The notes: generated from the sequence alone by a model not told the origin. DNA of 52,781 nucleotides from Candidatus Tumulicola scandinaviensis (GCA_003140835.1 PLLA01000086.1:1-52781); one strand, 5' to 3'; counted from the stretch's first letter, positions 1 through 10,937 are shown. Made by a program: numbers and translations.

Positions 1-1
1 C

Positions 2-298
2 GTGTCAGCACTCGTCCCCGGGATGCGGCTTATTAAACGAGCCGACACCTCGGGCAATGTCGCAACGGCGCTGTCGGAATGGCTCAAGGATTCAGGTGTC
101 GTCGCCGCGCCGATCGGTGGGGACCGCACTGCGGAGTTTGGCGAGCGGAGCGGAAGCACAGCAATCGCTCACGCACCCGCAGCGGTTCGAAACCACGAAG
201 AGCGCATTGTTGCGATCGACTACATCGGTGAAGCGGATGTCTACGACATTCAAACCGAGAGCCATAGCTTCCTCACGAACGACGTCGTCGTCCACAAC
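2..298 (+). other. C-terminal part of nrdJ intein 1
   Basis: The first 99 codons do not belong to ribonucleotide reductase. They end in a block F/G intein terminus: [20 protein letters not shown], with the penultimate His and terminal Asn, followed directly by the +1 Cys of the extein at 299. Splicing would join the missing N-extein to CFIQSV. The N-terminal splicing domain and any homing endonuclease lie upstream of the window, so whether this is a full or mini intein cannot be judged. Confidence 0.9.
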
Positions 299-3200
299 TG
301 CTTCATCCAGAGTGTAAGCGACGATCTCGTCAATGAGGGCGGCATCATGGACCTTTGGGTTCGTGAAGCGCGCATTTTTAAATACGGGTCAGGCACCGGT
401 TCCAACTTCTCACAGATTCGCGGCGAGGGCGAGAAGCTCTCGGGCGGCGGTACGTCCTCCGGTTTGATGTCGTTCCTCAAGGTTTTCGATCGCGCCGCCG
501 GGGCGATCAAGTCCGGCGGGACGACGCGCCGCGCTGCTAAAATGGTCGTGCTCAACGCCGATCACCCCGACATCGAAGATTTCGTCAACTGGAAAGTACG
601 CGAGGAGCGTAAAGTTGCCGACCTCGTTATCGGTTCGCGGATGTTCGAAAAGCACATCAATGCAATCATTTCCGCCGCGCACGACACGCGCGTTCCCGAA
701 CACGCTCGGCTCGATCCGGCCCTGAACGCTACGCTTCGGCATGCAATTCGCGAGGCGATCGCGCTGGGCGTTCCATCCGGCGCGACGCAATCGGCCCTCG
801 ACTACGCGCGTCAAGGCTACACGGGATTGGAAGTCGAGCAATACGACACCGCGTGGGACTCCGAGGCGTACATCACCGTCTCAGGTCAAAACTCGAACAA
901 CTCCGTGCGACTGACGAACGAGTTCTTCAACGCGCTCGATCGCGATGATGACTGGCACTTGAAATGGCGCACCAACGGCGGCGTCGCCAAGACGATCAAG
1001 GCCCGCGAGTTGTGGGAGCAAATCGGCGTAGCCGCGTGGCAGTCGGCCGATCCCGGCCTTCAGTTTGACGACACGATTCAAGAATGGCATACCTGCGCCG
1101 CCGACGAGCGCATAAACGCAACAAATCCATGCGTAACCGGCGACACTTTGGTTGCAACGGCAGACGGCCCGCAGCGCATCGCGGACTTGGTTGGGAAAGC
1201 GGCCTTCGTCATCGGTGGCGACGGCCGCCCGCACTTCGTCAATAGAATTTTTCCAACCGGAACAAAGCCGGTTTATCGCCTTCGCACGAGAGCCGGATAT
1301 CAACTCGACCTGACCGCCGACCACCAGGTGTGGACGGCAAATCGTGGAGATGTGCGTGCCTGCGATCTCACAGCGGGGGACAAGATAGTTCTGGGCGGAT
1401 CCGGCTTCGGATCGGAGTCGCTGGAACCATCGCTAGCCTTCGGAATTGGAATAGCCGTTGGCGACGGCTGCGTAACGAATACGGCGACGCCCGGCCTCAT
1501 TCTCACCATGGCCGAATCGGAGGCCCCAATTCTCGCCGACGTTGCCGAAGCTATCAACGTCCGCAAATCGCACGCCGATGATGGTCGCGGGCGACGTTCC
1601 ACTTCCGTTACGATACCTCCGCGAGGAACTGGTTCGCGGATTTCGGTCGGGAACGCCGAAGTCGTGGGAGTCTTTAGCCGGTATGCCGTCTTGAACGAAG
1701 GCAGCGCCACGAAGCGATTCACCGATGCCATCTACAGCTTGGACCGGGCAGCGACCGCGAGCGCGTTGCGCGGGCTCTTCACGGCCGATGGTACCGTTGC
1801 AAATTACGGAACGAAGTCTCAATATGTCTCCCTCGACTCATGCTCATTAGCGCTGCTGAAGCAAACTCAACACCTTCTATTGTCTTTCGGCGTAAAGTCT
1901 AAACTCTATACAAATCGCAGGAGCAGCCTTTCCAGCCTATGTCCCGACGGCAATGGCGGCCTTGCACGATACGACGTCGTTCAGATGCATTCGCTGCGCA
2001 TTTCGCGGTCTTCACGCGTCGAATTCGAACGTCATATCGGATTCCACCCGAAATCGCAGAAAGCTGAAGCACTGCGCACGCTCAACTGCTCAGTTGCGTG
2101 CTATGCCGAAACGCTGTTCGACGATTTTCAGTCGCTTGAACACCTCGGTGTACGCGATGTTTTTGATCTCACCGAAAATGACACGCAGCATTTCGTAGCA
2201 AATGGTTTGCGAATACATAATTGTTCAGAGTACATCTTCATAGATGATACTGCGTGTAATTTATCAAGCCTAAACCTCGTAAAATTCCTCAACGACGACG
2301 GCAACTTCGACGCAAAACGGTTCGCTAAGGCGGCGCGCATTTGGACGACGACGCTCGAAATCTCCGTAACGATGGGGCAGATGCCGTCGAAGCGCATTGC
2401 CGAGAAGAACCACTTGTACCGGACGCTCGGTCTGGGCTACGCCAATCTCGGGACGTTGCTCATGCGCATGGGCTTACCGTACGACTCCGAGGAGGGCTTC
2501 GGCTGGTGCGCGGCCATCTCGGCGCTCATGACGGGCACAGCGTATCGCACGTCGGCGGAGATGGCGCAGAATCTCGGCGCCTTCGCGCGCTTCGAAGCGA
2601 ATCGCGAGTCGATGCTGCGCGTCATCCGCAATCATCGCCGCGCCGCCTACAACGCGCAAAATGTGGAATACGAACAACTCACGACGACGCCGGTCACGCA
2701 CGCCCCGACGCTGTTCACCCAAGAAACGTGGGCGCTCGCACGCAAGATGTGGGACGACGCCTTGTCGATTGGCGAAGTCGCCGGCTTCCGCAACGCCCAA
2801 ACCGTTGTGATCGCTCCGACTGGCACTATAGGCTTAGTGATGGACTGCGATACGACCGGCATCGAACCCGACTTCGCACTCGTTAAATTCAAGAAGCTCG
2901 CCGGCGGCGGCTACTTCAAGATCGTCAACCAATCCGTCGAAGCCGCGCTGCGCAAACTCGGCTATTCGGAAGAGCAGATCCAGGCGATCGAAATCTACGC
3001 CAAGGGCACCGGGACGCTCGAAGAATCGCCGCATATCAATCGCGCGACTCTCAAAGCCAAAGGGTTCGACGACGAGGCGATCGCGCGGGTCGAGGCGGTC
3101 CTACCGAGCGCCTTCGAGCTGCCTTTCGTTTTCAACAGGTTCGTCCTCGGCGAAGAATTCTGCGTCGAGAAGCTCCGGATTCCCAAGGAGCGGCTCGACG

Positions 3201-4441
3201 ACTGGAGCTACTCGCTCCTGCGCGATGGGCTCGGATTTTCGACGCAGCAAATCGAGGAGGCATCGGCCCATATTTGCGGGCGCATGACCGTCGAGGGCGC
3301 ACCGTACCTCAAGGACGAGCATCTCGCCGTGTTCGATTGCGCGACCCCGTGCGGCCGTTATGGTTCGCGCTATATTCGTCCGCTCGCGCACGTCGATATG
3401 ATGGCGGCGGCACAGCCTTTCGTTTCAGGTGCCATTAGCAAGACGATCAACTTTCCGCAGACGGCGACAATCCATGAAGTCAAAGAGGCCTACCGGTATT
3501 CTTGGGAGCGCATGATCAAAGCAGTCGCGCTGTATCGCGATGGTTCGAAACTTTCGCAACCGCTGGCCGGCAGCTACGATCTCGGCACCGATGCAGGCGA
3601 CGACGAGACCGCAGCGTCGCAGCAACCGTTCACGACCCCGATGCAAGTTGCCGAGAAGATCGTCTACCGTTACATCGCGAAGCGGCGGCGCATGCCGCAA
3701 CGGCGTAGCGGTTACACGCAAAAGGCGGTCATTTCCGGGCATAAGGTTTATCTGCGCACCGGCGAATATGAAGGCGGCCAACTTGGCGAGATCTTCATCG
3801 ACATGCACAAGGAAGGCGCCGCCTTCCGCTCGCTGATGAACAACTTCGCGATCGCAATCTCGCTCGGGCTGCAGCACGGCGTTCCGCTCGAGGAGTTCGT
3901 GGAAGCCTTTACCTTTACGCGCTTCGAGCCCAACGGCCCGGTCAGCGGCCACGATCACATCAAGATGGCCACCTCGATTCTCGACTACATCTTCCGCGAG
4001 TTAGCCGTCAGCTATCTCGGCCGCTACGACCTCGCGCACGTACAGCCATCGATGCAGATGGACGCCATGGGACCCGAGCCGCACGACGACTTCATCGCCG
4101 AGGAAGAGGGCGGCGTCAGCGTTCGACCCGCCGGCGTTGCGGAGCGATTGCACCCGGTCAGTTCGCACCTGCATCCCGGACAGATGGTCGCCCCTTCGAG
4201 GGCGCAACCCGTGGCGAGCGCAGCACTGGTCGCGCCGCTGGCTTCATCAGCGGCGCTCGGCGTGGGGTCGGTATCATCCGTGGCGGCAACCGCGACCCTT
4301 CCGCGCACCGAAGCCATCAATGCGTCGAAGGCAAAAGGCTATACGGGGAACGCCTGCTCCGAATGCGGCCAACTCACGATGGTCCGCAACGGCGCGTGCG
4401 AAAAATGCGATTCATGCGGAGCCACCTCAGGCTGTAGCTAG
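2..4441 (+). CDS. nrdJ: Adenosylcobalamin-dependent (class II) ribonucleotide reductase, 5' partial, with two inteins
   Basis: Reduces ribonucleotides to deoxyribonucleotides using a B12-derived radical. The frame is open from the window edge, so the N-terminus and first splice junction are missing. After removing the inteins, the exteins are 299-1129 and 2222-4441. The first starts with [15 protein letters not shown], whose Cys is the redox-cysteine equivalent of E. coli NrdA C225. The second restores the NP-CSEY active-site loop (thiyl-radical Cys plus Glu) and contains [10 protein letters not shown] (C462 equivalent). The C-terminus carries two CxxC pairs and ends CGATSGCS, the usual NrdJ zinc/redox tail. 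A linker rich in Ala/Val/Ser lies just before that tail. Family assignment is firm; upstream regulation is outside the window. Confidence 0.96.
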   Translation: MSALVPGMRLIKRADTSGNVATALSEWLKDSGVVAAPIGGDRTAEFGERSGSTAIAHAPAAVRNHEERIVAIDYIGEADVYDIQTESHSFLTNDVVVHNCFIQSVSDDLVNEGGIMDLWVREARIFKYGSGTGSNFSQIRGEGEKLSGGGTSSGLMSFLKVFDRAAGAIKSGGTTRRAAKMVVLNADHPDIEDFVNWKVREERKVADLVIGSRMFEKHINAIISAAHDTRVPEHARLDPALNATLRHAIREAIALGVPSGATQSALDYARQGYTGLEVEQYDTAWDSEAYITVSGQNSNNSVRLTNEFFNALDRDDDWHLKWRTNGGVAKTIKARELWEQIGVAAWQSADPGLQFDDTIQEWHTCAADERINATNPCVTGDTLVATADGPQRIADLVGKAAFVIGGDGRPHFVNRIFPTGTKPVYRLRTRAGYQLDLTADHQVWTANRGDVRACDLTAGDKIVLGGSGFGSESLEPSLAFGIGIAVGDGCVTNTATPGLILTMAESEAPILADVAEAINVRKSHADDGRGRRSTSVTIPPRGTGSRISVGNAEVVGVFSRYAVLNEGSATKRFTDAIYSLDRAATASALRGLFTADGTVANYGTKSQYVSLDSCSLALLKQTQHLLLSFGVKSKLYTNRRSSLSSLCPDGNGGLARYDVVQMHSLRISRSSRVEFERHIGFHPKSQKAEALRTLNCSVACYAETLFDDFQSLEHLGVRDVFDLTENDTQHFVANGLRIHNCSEYIFIDDTACNLSSLNLVKFLNDDGNFDAKRFAKAARIWTTTLEISVTMGQMPSKRIAEKNHLYRTLGLGYANLGTLLMRMGLPYDSEEGFGWCAAISALMTGTAYRTSAEMAQNLGAFARFEANRESMLRVIRNHRRAAYNAQNVEYEQLTTTPVTHAPTLFTQETWALARKMWDDALSIGEVAGFRNAQTVVIAPTGTIGLVMDCDTTGIEPDFALVKFKKLAGGGYFKIVNQSVEAALRKLGYSEEQIQAIEIYAKGTGTLEESPHINRATLKAKGFDDEAIARVEAVLPSAFELPFVFNRFVLGEEFCVEKLRIPKERLDDWSYSLLRDGLGFSTQQIEEASAHICGRMTVEGAPYLKDEHLAVFDCATPCGRYGSRYIRPLAHVDMMAAAQPFVSGAISKTINFPQTATIHEVKEAYRYSWERMIKAVALYRDGSKLSQPLAGSYDLGTDAGDDETAASQQPFTTPMQVAEKIVYRYIAKRRRMPQRRSGYTQKAVISGHKVYLRTGEYEGGQLGEIFIDMHKEGAAFRSLMNNFAIAISLGLQHGVPLEEFVEAFTFTRFEPNGPVSGHDHIKMATSILDYIFRELAVSYLGRYDLAHVQPSMQMDAMGPEPHDDFIAEEEGGVSVRPAGVAERLHPVSSHLHPGQMVAPSRAQPVASAALVAPLASSAALGVGSVSSVAATATLPRTEAINASKAKGYTGNACSECGQLTMVRNGACEKCDSCGATSGCS
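1130..2221 (+). mobile_element. nrdJ intein 2 with LAGLIDADG homing endonuclease
   Basis: A 364-codon in-frame insertion splits NATNP from CSEY at the thiyl-radical cysteine. Block A begins [13 protein letters not shown]. Block B has LTADHQVWT with the splicing His. The C-terminus is [21 protein letters not shown]-like with His-Asn before the +1 Cys. Between them are two LAGLIDADG-type helices, [12 protein letters not shown] (near 1440-1475) and [11 protein letters not shown] (near 1768-1800). Each ends in the acidic residue expected for metal binding, so the endonuclease looks intact. The insert is visibly more AT-rich than the surrounding gene in its second half, consistent with horizontal arrival. 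Homing activity is inferred. Confidence 0.95.
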
Positions 4442-4476
4442 CAACTACGAGGGTGATGAAGCGGGCGGTCGTCGCA

Positions 4477-4496
4477 AGGCGATCGCCTCTTTTTTT
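4477..4496 (+). terminator. Intrinsic terminator after nrdJ
   Basis: A perfect 12-base palindrome (AGGCGATCGCCT, 4477-4488) is followed by C and a run of seven T residues, 36 bases after the nrdJ stop. This is a standard Rho-independent terminator layout. Confidence 0.8.
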
Positions 4497-4565
4497 CTCC
4501 TAATGCGGACTGGCCTACAGGTCGGCGACGGAGCTTGACGTCCAGTTCCTGGGTAACGACCACAA

Positions 4566-4813
4566 ATGACGCCGATTTTGTTCGTTCATGGTGGCGGAGA
4601 CGATGCTTATCGTTTCGATCTTCAGATAGTGCAAAGACTGCGGGAAGCCCTCGGAAGCGAGCCCTCGATAGTGTATCCGCGGATCGCCGGCTTGGAGCGA
4701 ATAGAGAGGGCGCCCACGACCGCCGAGCTGTCCGATTGGACGGATATGGGCATCAGTTTTGCCACCAGCTAGACTTCTTAGCCAACGATATTCGTTCGGC
4801 GATTCGACCGTGA
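4566..4813 (+). pseudogene. Alpha/beta-hydrolase N-terminal remnant
   Basis: From 4566 the reading frame encodes MTPILFVHGGGDDAYRFD and then a YPRI segment, matching the first strands and oxyanion-hole HGGG of small alpha/beta-hydrolases. The frame stops after 68 residues, before any GxSxG nucleophile motif. A neighbouring frame continues to 4813 but shows no clean hydrolase sequence. It looks like a decayed fragment. The rest of the 4442-4888 gap holds only the nrdJ terminator. Confidence 0.45.
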
Positions 4814-4888
4814 GTCTGAGAACGTGCTAGTCGGCGTGCAACCGAGCATCTGCTGAACGCTTCGCGCCGACGGCGGGCGCCCGAACCA

Positions 4889-6253
4889 TTATGCGTCCGG
4901 CCTCAGCGTCTTGAGGCGTCGCCATAAATAGTACACCGGTATGCCGCTGAAGAGGATGGCAATGTCGGGGAGCGTGTCCTTTGGATATGCGTACATCGTG
5001 TAGCCGACGACCGCCGTGCACACGATCGCAAAAAACGCCGTGGAATACGGATGGCCGGGAACGCGGATGTCGCTTGTCGCCGGCCCGGGATCCCGGTCGC
5101 GCGTCCGAAAAACGAATACCGCGACGGCCGCTAACACGAAGAACACGAAGTCGATCGCGGTAACGCCGTCGAGAATCGACTGATAGCTGGCGCGCAAGGC
5201 TTCGAATGCGGTCGCGACCAGCGTGATGGCGATGGCAAGCACCGCCTGAAGTGCAATGGCCACGACCGGCGCCCGGGTCTTCGGATGCAGCCAGGCGAGA
5301 CCCGCGAAGAAATCTCCGTCTTCGGCCATCGCATAGTAGATGCGTGGCGACGTAAGAATCTGATTGCTCAGGAAACCGAGTGTCGAGAGCCCGATGCCGA
5401 TCGCGATGATCCACTCCCAAACTGGACCCGCGAGGTGCATGATGTCGGTCGCCGGAGCAGACGACGCTGCCAGCTTCGCCGGACCCAGTACGCGAATGCA
5501 GATAACGGTCACCGCCATGTAGAGAGCGATGACGGCCAGCACGCCGATCACCAATCCTCGCGATAGCGTTTTCCCCGGATTCTTGAGCTCGCCGCTCATG
5601 AAGCTCGCCGTCTGCCAGCCGTCGTAGGCGTACAGCACCGGAATGAGCGCGGTCCCCAAGATCGCAAGCAACCCAAATCCCATCGCCGGAACGCTCACGG
5701 GAGCCGCGTGAACGGCGGCCGGCGCGACGAACAGACCGCCGGCTATCAGCGCAAGGATCACACCGATTTTCAGGACCATGAAAAGATTTTGGGTTACGCT
5801 CCCGTCGCGCACGCCCAAGCAGTTGATCACGCTGAAAATGACAATAACGCCGACCGCGGAAACGATCGCCGGTGCGTGCCAATGGGCCAACGGGTTAAAA
5901 TACAGCGCAAACGTGAGCGCCGCCAAAGCCATGCCGCCGCTTTGTGAAACGAGCAGGGCCGTCCAGCCATACATGAAGGCGACGACGGGATGAAACGCGT
6001 CGCGCATGTAGGCGTACAGGCCACCGACTTGCGGCCGGCGCGCAGCCAGCTCGGCGAAAACGAAGCCGCCCATGAGCGCGATCGCTCCGCCGAGGCCCCA
6101 GGCGGTGAGGATAAGCGGCGTGGTGTGTGCGCGGGCCGCCACCACCGACGGATTGACGAAAATGCCCGTTCCGATAATGCCGCCCATCACGATGAGCGTA
6201 GCGTCGAACGCGTTGAGCTCGCGTGCTAAGCGAGGCTGCTCGGATACTTTCAC
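4889..6253 (-). CDS. APC-family amino acid permease
   Basis: A 454-residue inner-membrane transporter, most likely moving amino acids with or against protons or other amino acids. The N-terminus carries the diagnostic first helix of the amino acid-polyamine-organocation family (GGIIGTGIFVNPS, residues about 24-36), followed by roughly twelve hydrophobic segments. It resembles the LAT/YfnA/SteT branch rather than the polyamine branch, but the substrate cannot be read from the sequence. It starts 28 bases after the multicopper oxidase stop on the same strand, so the two may be co-transcribed. Confidence 0.9.
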   Translation of the reverse strand: MKVSEQPRLARELNAFDATLIVMGGIIGTGIFVNPSVVAARAHTTPLILTAWGLGGAIALMGGFVFAELAARRPQVGGLYAYMRDAFHPVVAFMYGWTALLVSQSGGMALAALTFALYFNPLAHWHAPAIVSAVGVIVIFSVINCLGVRDGSVTQNLFMVLKIGVILALIAGGLFVAPAAVHAAPVSVPAMGFGLLAILGTALIPVLYAYDGWQTASFMSGELKNPGKTLSRGLVIGVLAVIALYMAVTVICIRVLGPAKLAASSAPATDIMHLAGPVWEWIIAIGIGLSTLGFLSNQILTSPRIYYAMAEDGDFFAGLAWLHPKTRAPVVAIALQAVLAIAITLVATAFEALRASYQSILDGVTAIDFVFFVLAAVAVFVFRTRDRDPGPATSDIRVPGHPYSTAFFAIVCTAVVGYTMYAYPKDTLPDIAILFSGIPVYYLWRRLKTLRPDA

Positions 6254-6281
6254 CGGCGTTGTTTTCGCCCGGCTAGGGAAC

Positions 6282-8158
6282 TTATACTACCCGGATCGTC
6301 GCCATCATGCCGTTATCTTCGTGGAAGAGCATGTGGCAATGGAACACGAACGTACCCTTGGGCACGTGGCGGAAATCGAGAACGATCTTCGTGATGCTGG
6401 GCTCGATCAGCGGATAGTTCGGGTCGCGCCGGTTGGGAAGAAACGTACCGACCCGAACGAACGTCGTGTCCACCGTGACCGGAATGCCGGCAGAGCTCGC
6501 CTCTTGCACGTAAGACATCTGATGGATGTGAAATACGTGCGATTCCATGGTGGCGTTAATCAGATACCACTCCTCGATGCTGCCCGCTCGCACGACGACG
6601 TCGGCATTCGACGGTGCCATGCCGCCCGGCGCATAAACGGGCCGAAACGGGTGCTCGTGAAAGTGACGGTCGGTCGTGTCGGTGATGTAGTAGCTTTGAT
6701 GCTCGGGAGTCTTTCCGGTCTTCGGAAATGAGTACTCGGTAAATGTGATGGCCCGGCGCCGAACCAGCGATGGGTTGGCCCGAACGAAGGCGACGAGCTT
6801 CGCCGCAGGCATTTCCGACCTCACGACCGGCCTGGGGATGAAGTCGGCCGTTTCCTGGGCCGCACTCGTCACACCATGAATCCGCAACACGTCGTGATGC
6901 ATCTGGAAAAACGCATCGGCTCCTTCACAGTAGTGCTCGCTGGAAAGCGTCAGCGTTTCGCCGGCGCCGAGCGTTACCAAGACGTCGGCACGCGCCATCG
7001 GCGCGAGCATCACGTAATCCATCGCCAGGTACTGCGTCAACGGCGCCCTCATGTTACCGGAAACGGGTATGCCGTCGAGTCCGACGACGTGCAAGGGTTG
7101 CAAGCGGCCGGCCGCGTCGCGTAACTGCAGGCGTTTTGGTGAATCGGACGTCGCGTCGATAAGCCGCAAGAGCTGCACTTGACCGGCGGGAACGTCGAGC
7201 GCTGCCGGGGCGAGCGATCCGTCGACGCTCACCATGGGCTCGGGGGCAACGCCATTGCAGCCGCTCGGATCGAGCGTTACGCCGCCGCCGCTCATGGGAT
7301 AGGTCACCGGCCAGGACGGCGGATTGAACGGGTCGTACGAAACCGGCGTCGCATCGTTGAGAGCCATCTCGTGCTTCTCAGCATCGGCGTTCACCGCGCC
7401 CCCGTCGTCGGGCACGAAGCGGTTATCTAATCGCACCGGCAAACGGTACCGCAGCAAGACGACGTGATCGGCCGACCGTTCAATCTGCGGGCGATCGGGC
7501 TCGACGATCCACGCACCCGATAGGCCCAACGCCACCTCCGTGCCCGCCGAACCGTGCGCGTGCGGGTGATAGAAATACGTGCCGGGCGGTTGGGTTGCGG
7601 GAATCGTAATGCGATACTCGCATGCGTGCATCGGCGTGCTCAAGGTCGAAAGAAAGATGTTCTCTTCGGCTGCCGGACCCTCGAAGCCATGCAGGTGGAT
7701 GTTCGTATCCACCGGCTTCACACTCATGTAGCTGTCGTCGATCGTATGGTTCAGTAGCCGACGTGGTGGGTTACCATCGGCGGCGACATGGGCATCGGCA
7801 TGCATGCCGGGATAGCCGACGACGCGGCGCGTTCGCCTTTACTCGGGCCCGAAATATCGTTGACGACGCGTACGGCGAAACGTTCGCCGCGCCGAACGCG
7901 AATGGTCGGCGCAACGGTTTGCGCGACGCCCTTCCAGACGTATCGGTAACAGTAAGCCGATGCGTCGCCGTGCGCGGCGAGGATCAGCTCGTGTTCGCCG
8001 GACGCGTTGAGCGGAAGCTCCCAAACGTCGACGTTAGGGGGTTCCACCAACGTGCGACCGTCTGACGGTGGTCCGCACGCGGCAGGGTGATGTTGCGCCG
8101 GCGAAGCGATGCCGGCTTGCGGCACGGCTGCGCCAACCCCCGCCAAAACGAGAATCAC
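6282..8158 (-). CDS. Secreted multicopper oxidase (laccase/CopA type), disrupted by one frameshift
   Basis: Two overlapping frames together make one protein. The upstream frame (7751-8158) gives a hydrophobic export signal and the first cupredoxin strands. The downstream frame (6282-7805) gives the rest. All four copper motifs are present: HLHG, HPHAHG, HVFHIHQM and the C-terminal HCHMLFHEDNGMM. Joining the frames at the GGG run at 7768-7770 (CCC on the coding strand) by adding one base gives a continuous MVTPPRRLLNHTI. The start is uncertain: GTG at 8158 is used, but the open frame continues into a basic stretch that would improve the signal peptide. Likely oxidises Cu(I) or phenolics outside the membrane. 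Read error and real inactivation cannot be told apart here. Confidence 0.85.
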
Positions 8159-8296
8159 CGCAGGCCATACAAAAGACCGGCTCTTAAGATCGATGCGCGA
8201 TTTTTGTGGCGCGCGTTCTTAATCTCCTGTGCGCGCCGGCCTTTTTCGTTAAAATGACAAGCGGACATTGCCCGGTTCTCTTGAACGCCATGGCAA

Positions 8297-9453
8297 GTGC
8301 GTGCCTTCCTCATCGCCGCTATGATTGCTTTATCGACTGCAGCGCCGGCCTATTCCCAGACGGCGGAGCAATCGTCATCTACGACTGCTACAGGCGTACC
8401 GGTCTTTGAAGGAATCACCATCGGCGAGCCGCTCGGCGCCGTACGCGATCGCCTTGGCGACCCGCTAACGATAAAGCCTATCGACTCCAACGGCGGGTCG
8501 ATATGGCGTTATCTCAGCCAAAACGGAGCCGTCTATATCGACGTCCTCACCAAAGAGAACGTTGCCTACTCGATAACCGTGGTTGCGCGGTTTGCGGCGA
8601 GCACGTATCGCATGAGCGACGGTATTGCGTTCGGCATGCGTTCCGAGGACGTTCGCGCTAAGCTCGGACCTCCGACGCGAACCACGACCAATCAAGACGA
8701 CGGGTCGGTCGACCTCTGGTATCTCGGCAGTGGCGGAGCTTGGATTTACGAGTTTCACGCCGACCGGCTAGACTTTATTCAGCTGATACCGCCGCACGGC
8801 TCGAATAGTCTATCTCCCGGGCCGCCGGTTGTGCCCGCAGACGGCTCCTCATTCGACAAGGCCGTACGCGTGGTACAACCCTTCATGGTGACGCCGTTTT
8901 GGATCAACACGTATTTGGCCATGAATCCGTGCGGTTCCGGCGCTCGTTGGGAAACCTCCAAGGGTGCCCAACGCAGCGCTACCTATAAAAACGTTGACTA
9001 CGCCGTCGTTCACGCGTCATGCTCGGATGGCAGCATCCAGCGAGACTTTTTCTTCGACACCAGTTACGGCCTGAAGGCCGTCGAGACCGCCGCGCAGACG
9101 AACGCCTCAGGCGCCTCGAACGTAAATGTCGCGCCCTCCACCATTTACGTTGACGTCTCGACGATGGATGGTTCCGGCGCTTCCGCTGCGGCGCCAGGGG
9201 TCCGCAGCGGAACGTCATTCGACGATGCGATTGTCATAAGGCGTCCTCCGAACGCGCAGGTGTTGCCGCCGAAAGCGGGTACCTCAACGAGCACCCGTGC
9301 GGGGCCAACGGACGATGGTCAATCGAAAAGCGGACGCTGGTACGGCAGGCTGGTGCGCCGTTCGATGTTCTCAACGTTCGGTGCAGCGATTCAAGCGCGG
9401 CCGCTCGCGACTTTTATTTCGACGTTCGTTCCTTCGCCATTTCCGCACCCTAA
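8297..9453 (+). CDS. Secreted protein with two copies of a Cys-rich domain; frameshift in second copy
   Basis: Begins at GTG with a signal peptide (MRAFLIAAMIALSTAAPAYS). Residues about 35-170 contain two segments of the type G-x-R-x-x-D-V-R-x-x-L-G-x-P, resembling the OmlA/SmpA-like fold. Next comes a domain with YLAMNPCG, RWETSKG, SCSD and RDFFFD. The same pattern recurs downstream in another frame as YLNEHPCG, RWSIEKR, RCSD and RDFYFD. The two join if one A is restored in the AA of ATAAGG at 9236-9240, giving a TAA stop at 9453. Without the correction the frame runs to 9511 with an unrelated tail. Function unknown. Confidence 0.65.
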
Positions 9454-9571
9454 CGCACCGTGTGGACTTCTGTCCTTTCCGCAGACCGGATGCGCCCCTG
9501 AACGCCTCTGAGCGACAATAACTCCTGCAAGCCCTGCAACCCCCTCGGCGGTACGACACGTCTTGCTCAGC

Positions 9572-10216
9572 ATGCAGACCGCAAAAGAACTTCAGAAACA
9601 CGCGTCACCCGGAGGGCGACCGCAGCCCCTGGCCTTCCATCAAAACCGCCTATGGGTGGGATGCTGGGATGCCGAGCGAATTTATGCCATCGATACCCAG
9701 TCGTGGAAGGTCGTCAACGAGGTGGCCGCCCCTGGACGCCCGTACGGCATCGCCGCAATCGGCAACGATCTGCGCGTGGTCGTGGCGCTCGGCAAAGACG
9801 ACGATCGCTATCTCTTCCGCTTCGTTCCGGGCCAGGGCTTCGACGAGGCCAGTAAACGGCCGTGCCCCGATTTTACGGGATCGTATCTCGCATCCGACGG
9901 CTCGACGCTCTACATGACGCAACTCGGACTGCGGCGCATCGTCGTTCTCGATGACGAAGCTGCAATTCAGCGTGAAATCCCGCTGTCGACGCGCTGCCTC
10001 GGAATCGCGTTCGGACCCGGCGGCGCGTTTTACTCGATCGCCGCCGACGAAGAGTTCGAGAACCTCCACCTTGCGACGCTCGACGTGCTTTCGGACGCAC
10101 CACAACCGTCGCCGATTGGCGGGCTGGCTGACGACGCGCGCGGGCTGGCCTACGACGGCAGCACGTGGTGGACGTGCTACCGCGAGGCCAGCGAAATCGT
10201 CGCGTTTAGTCCGTAG
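9572..10216 (+). CDS. Beta-propeller-like protein (SMP-30/YVTN type)
   Basis: A 214-residue soluble protein built of repeating short segments such as LWVGCWDAERIYAID, YGIAAIGNDLRVVV, GSYLASDGSTLYMTQ, LGIAFGPGGAFYSIA and RGLAYDGSTWWTCY. This is the four-stranded blade pattern of SMP-30/YVTN-type propellers. No signal peptide is seen, so it is probably cytoplasmic. A TTG nine bases upstream is an alternative start. Substrate and role cannot be read from the sequence. It converges with the next gene, 15 bases away. Confidence 0.75.
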   Translation: MQTAKELQKHASPGGRPQPLAFHQNRLWVGCWDAERIYAIDTQSWKVVNEVAAPGRPYGIAAIGNDLRVVVALGKDDDRYLFRFVPGQGFDEASKRPCPDFTGSYLASDGSTLYMTQLGLRRIVVLDDEAAIQREIPLSTRCLGIAFGPGGAFYSIAADEEFENLHLATLDVLSDAPQPSPIGGLADDARGLAYDGSTWWTCYREASEIVAFSP

Positions 10217-10231
10217 GAGTCTCTTCTTCGA

Positions 10232-10789
10232 CTAGCTCGACTTCTTGCAGGTGATGGTGACCGTCGTTGCCTTCGCCTGCGGATCGGTGGTGGTGCTGAG
10301 GTCGGTCGTTTCGGTGTCGCTGACCTTGGTGATGTTGTCGGTGAAGCTCGACCCGTCGAGATTTTTACCCGACCACATCGCGGTGTTGCCTTGCCAGCCG
10401 GGTGTCGATTCGATCCCGTAACCGCCGAGATTATCGACGGTGCTTTGCACCCATTGTTTGGCGCTACCGTCGTAGGTCATATAGATCATACCGGTTTGGG
10501 GAACGGTGCGATATTGATCGAACGGCGGCGCCGTGGTCTGGGCGACCATCCACATTCCATCCATGCCCATCGAATACACGTCGGTTTCGGGACGCGTCTT
10601 ACCGCGCAACGGCTGCGTGCAAGACCACGAGCCCAGTAGGAAATTCATCGGAGAAAAATCGGGACGCGGAATCGGAACGGGCGTCGGTGCCGCCATCGGT
10701 GCGGTATCCGCAACCGAGACGAGCGGAGCGGCGGCTAATCCAACCGCAAAAAGTGCACACCCAAATATCACAAGTGCCCATTGCTTCAT
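10232..10789 (-). CDS. Secreted DUF1579-like protein
   Basis: A 185-residue protein with a clear signal peptide (MKQWALVIFGCALFAVGLAAA) and a Pro/Thr linker (PTPVPIPRPDFSP). The mature part opens with MNFLLGSWSC, the start of the lipocalin-like DUF1579 fold, and continues with alternating beta strands. The KAKATTVTITCKKSS-type ending includes a Cys that could pair with the one in GSWSC. It probably sits in the periplasm or cell envelope; ligand unknown. Confidence 0.7.
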   Translation of the reverse strand: MKQWALVIFGCALFAVGLAAAPLVSVADTAPMAAPTPVPIPRPDFSPMNFLLGSWSCTQPLRGKTRPETDVYSMGMDGMWMVAQTTAPPFDQYRTVPQTGMIYMTYDGSAKQWVQSTVDNLGGYGIESTPGWQGNTAMWSGKNLDGSSFTDNITKVSDTETTDLSTTTDPQAKATTVTITCKKSS

Positions 10790-10900
10790 ACTAAAGACCC
10801 TTTCTCATGCTGCCTATAAAAGACAAGCTAGCAAGCTTCCCTAGTCCGCGGCGCCGAGCGCTTCCTGCCCCGGGGGGCGGCCGGACGGCTATTTGCAGAC

Positions 10901-10916
10901 CGGGCTCGCGAGCCCG
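10901..10916. promoter_or_regulatory. 16-base perfect palindrome upstream of peptide-binding lipoprotein
   Basis: CGGGCTCGCGAGCCCG is perfectly self-complementary and ends 21 bases before the ATG of the next gene. It could be a dimeric repressor site or an RNA hairpin in the leader. No regulator is identified. Confidence 0.35.
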
Positions 10917-10937
10917 ACGGCGAAAACGAGCCGCCCT

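Noticed and set aside
4827-5882. 351-codon minus-strand frame overlapping the permease
   Set aside because: Arg/Ser/Gly-rich reading of the permease in another frame. The permease frame has all family motifs.
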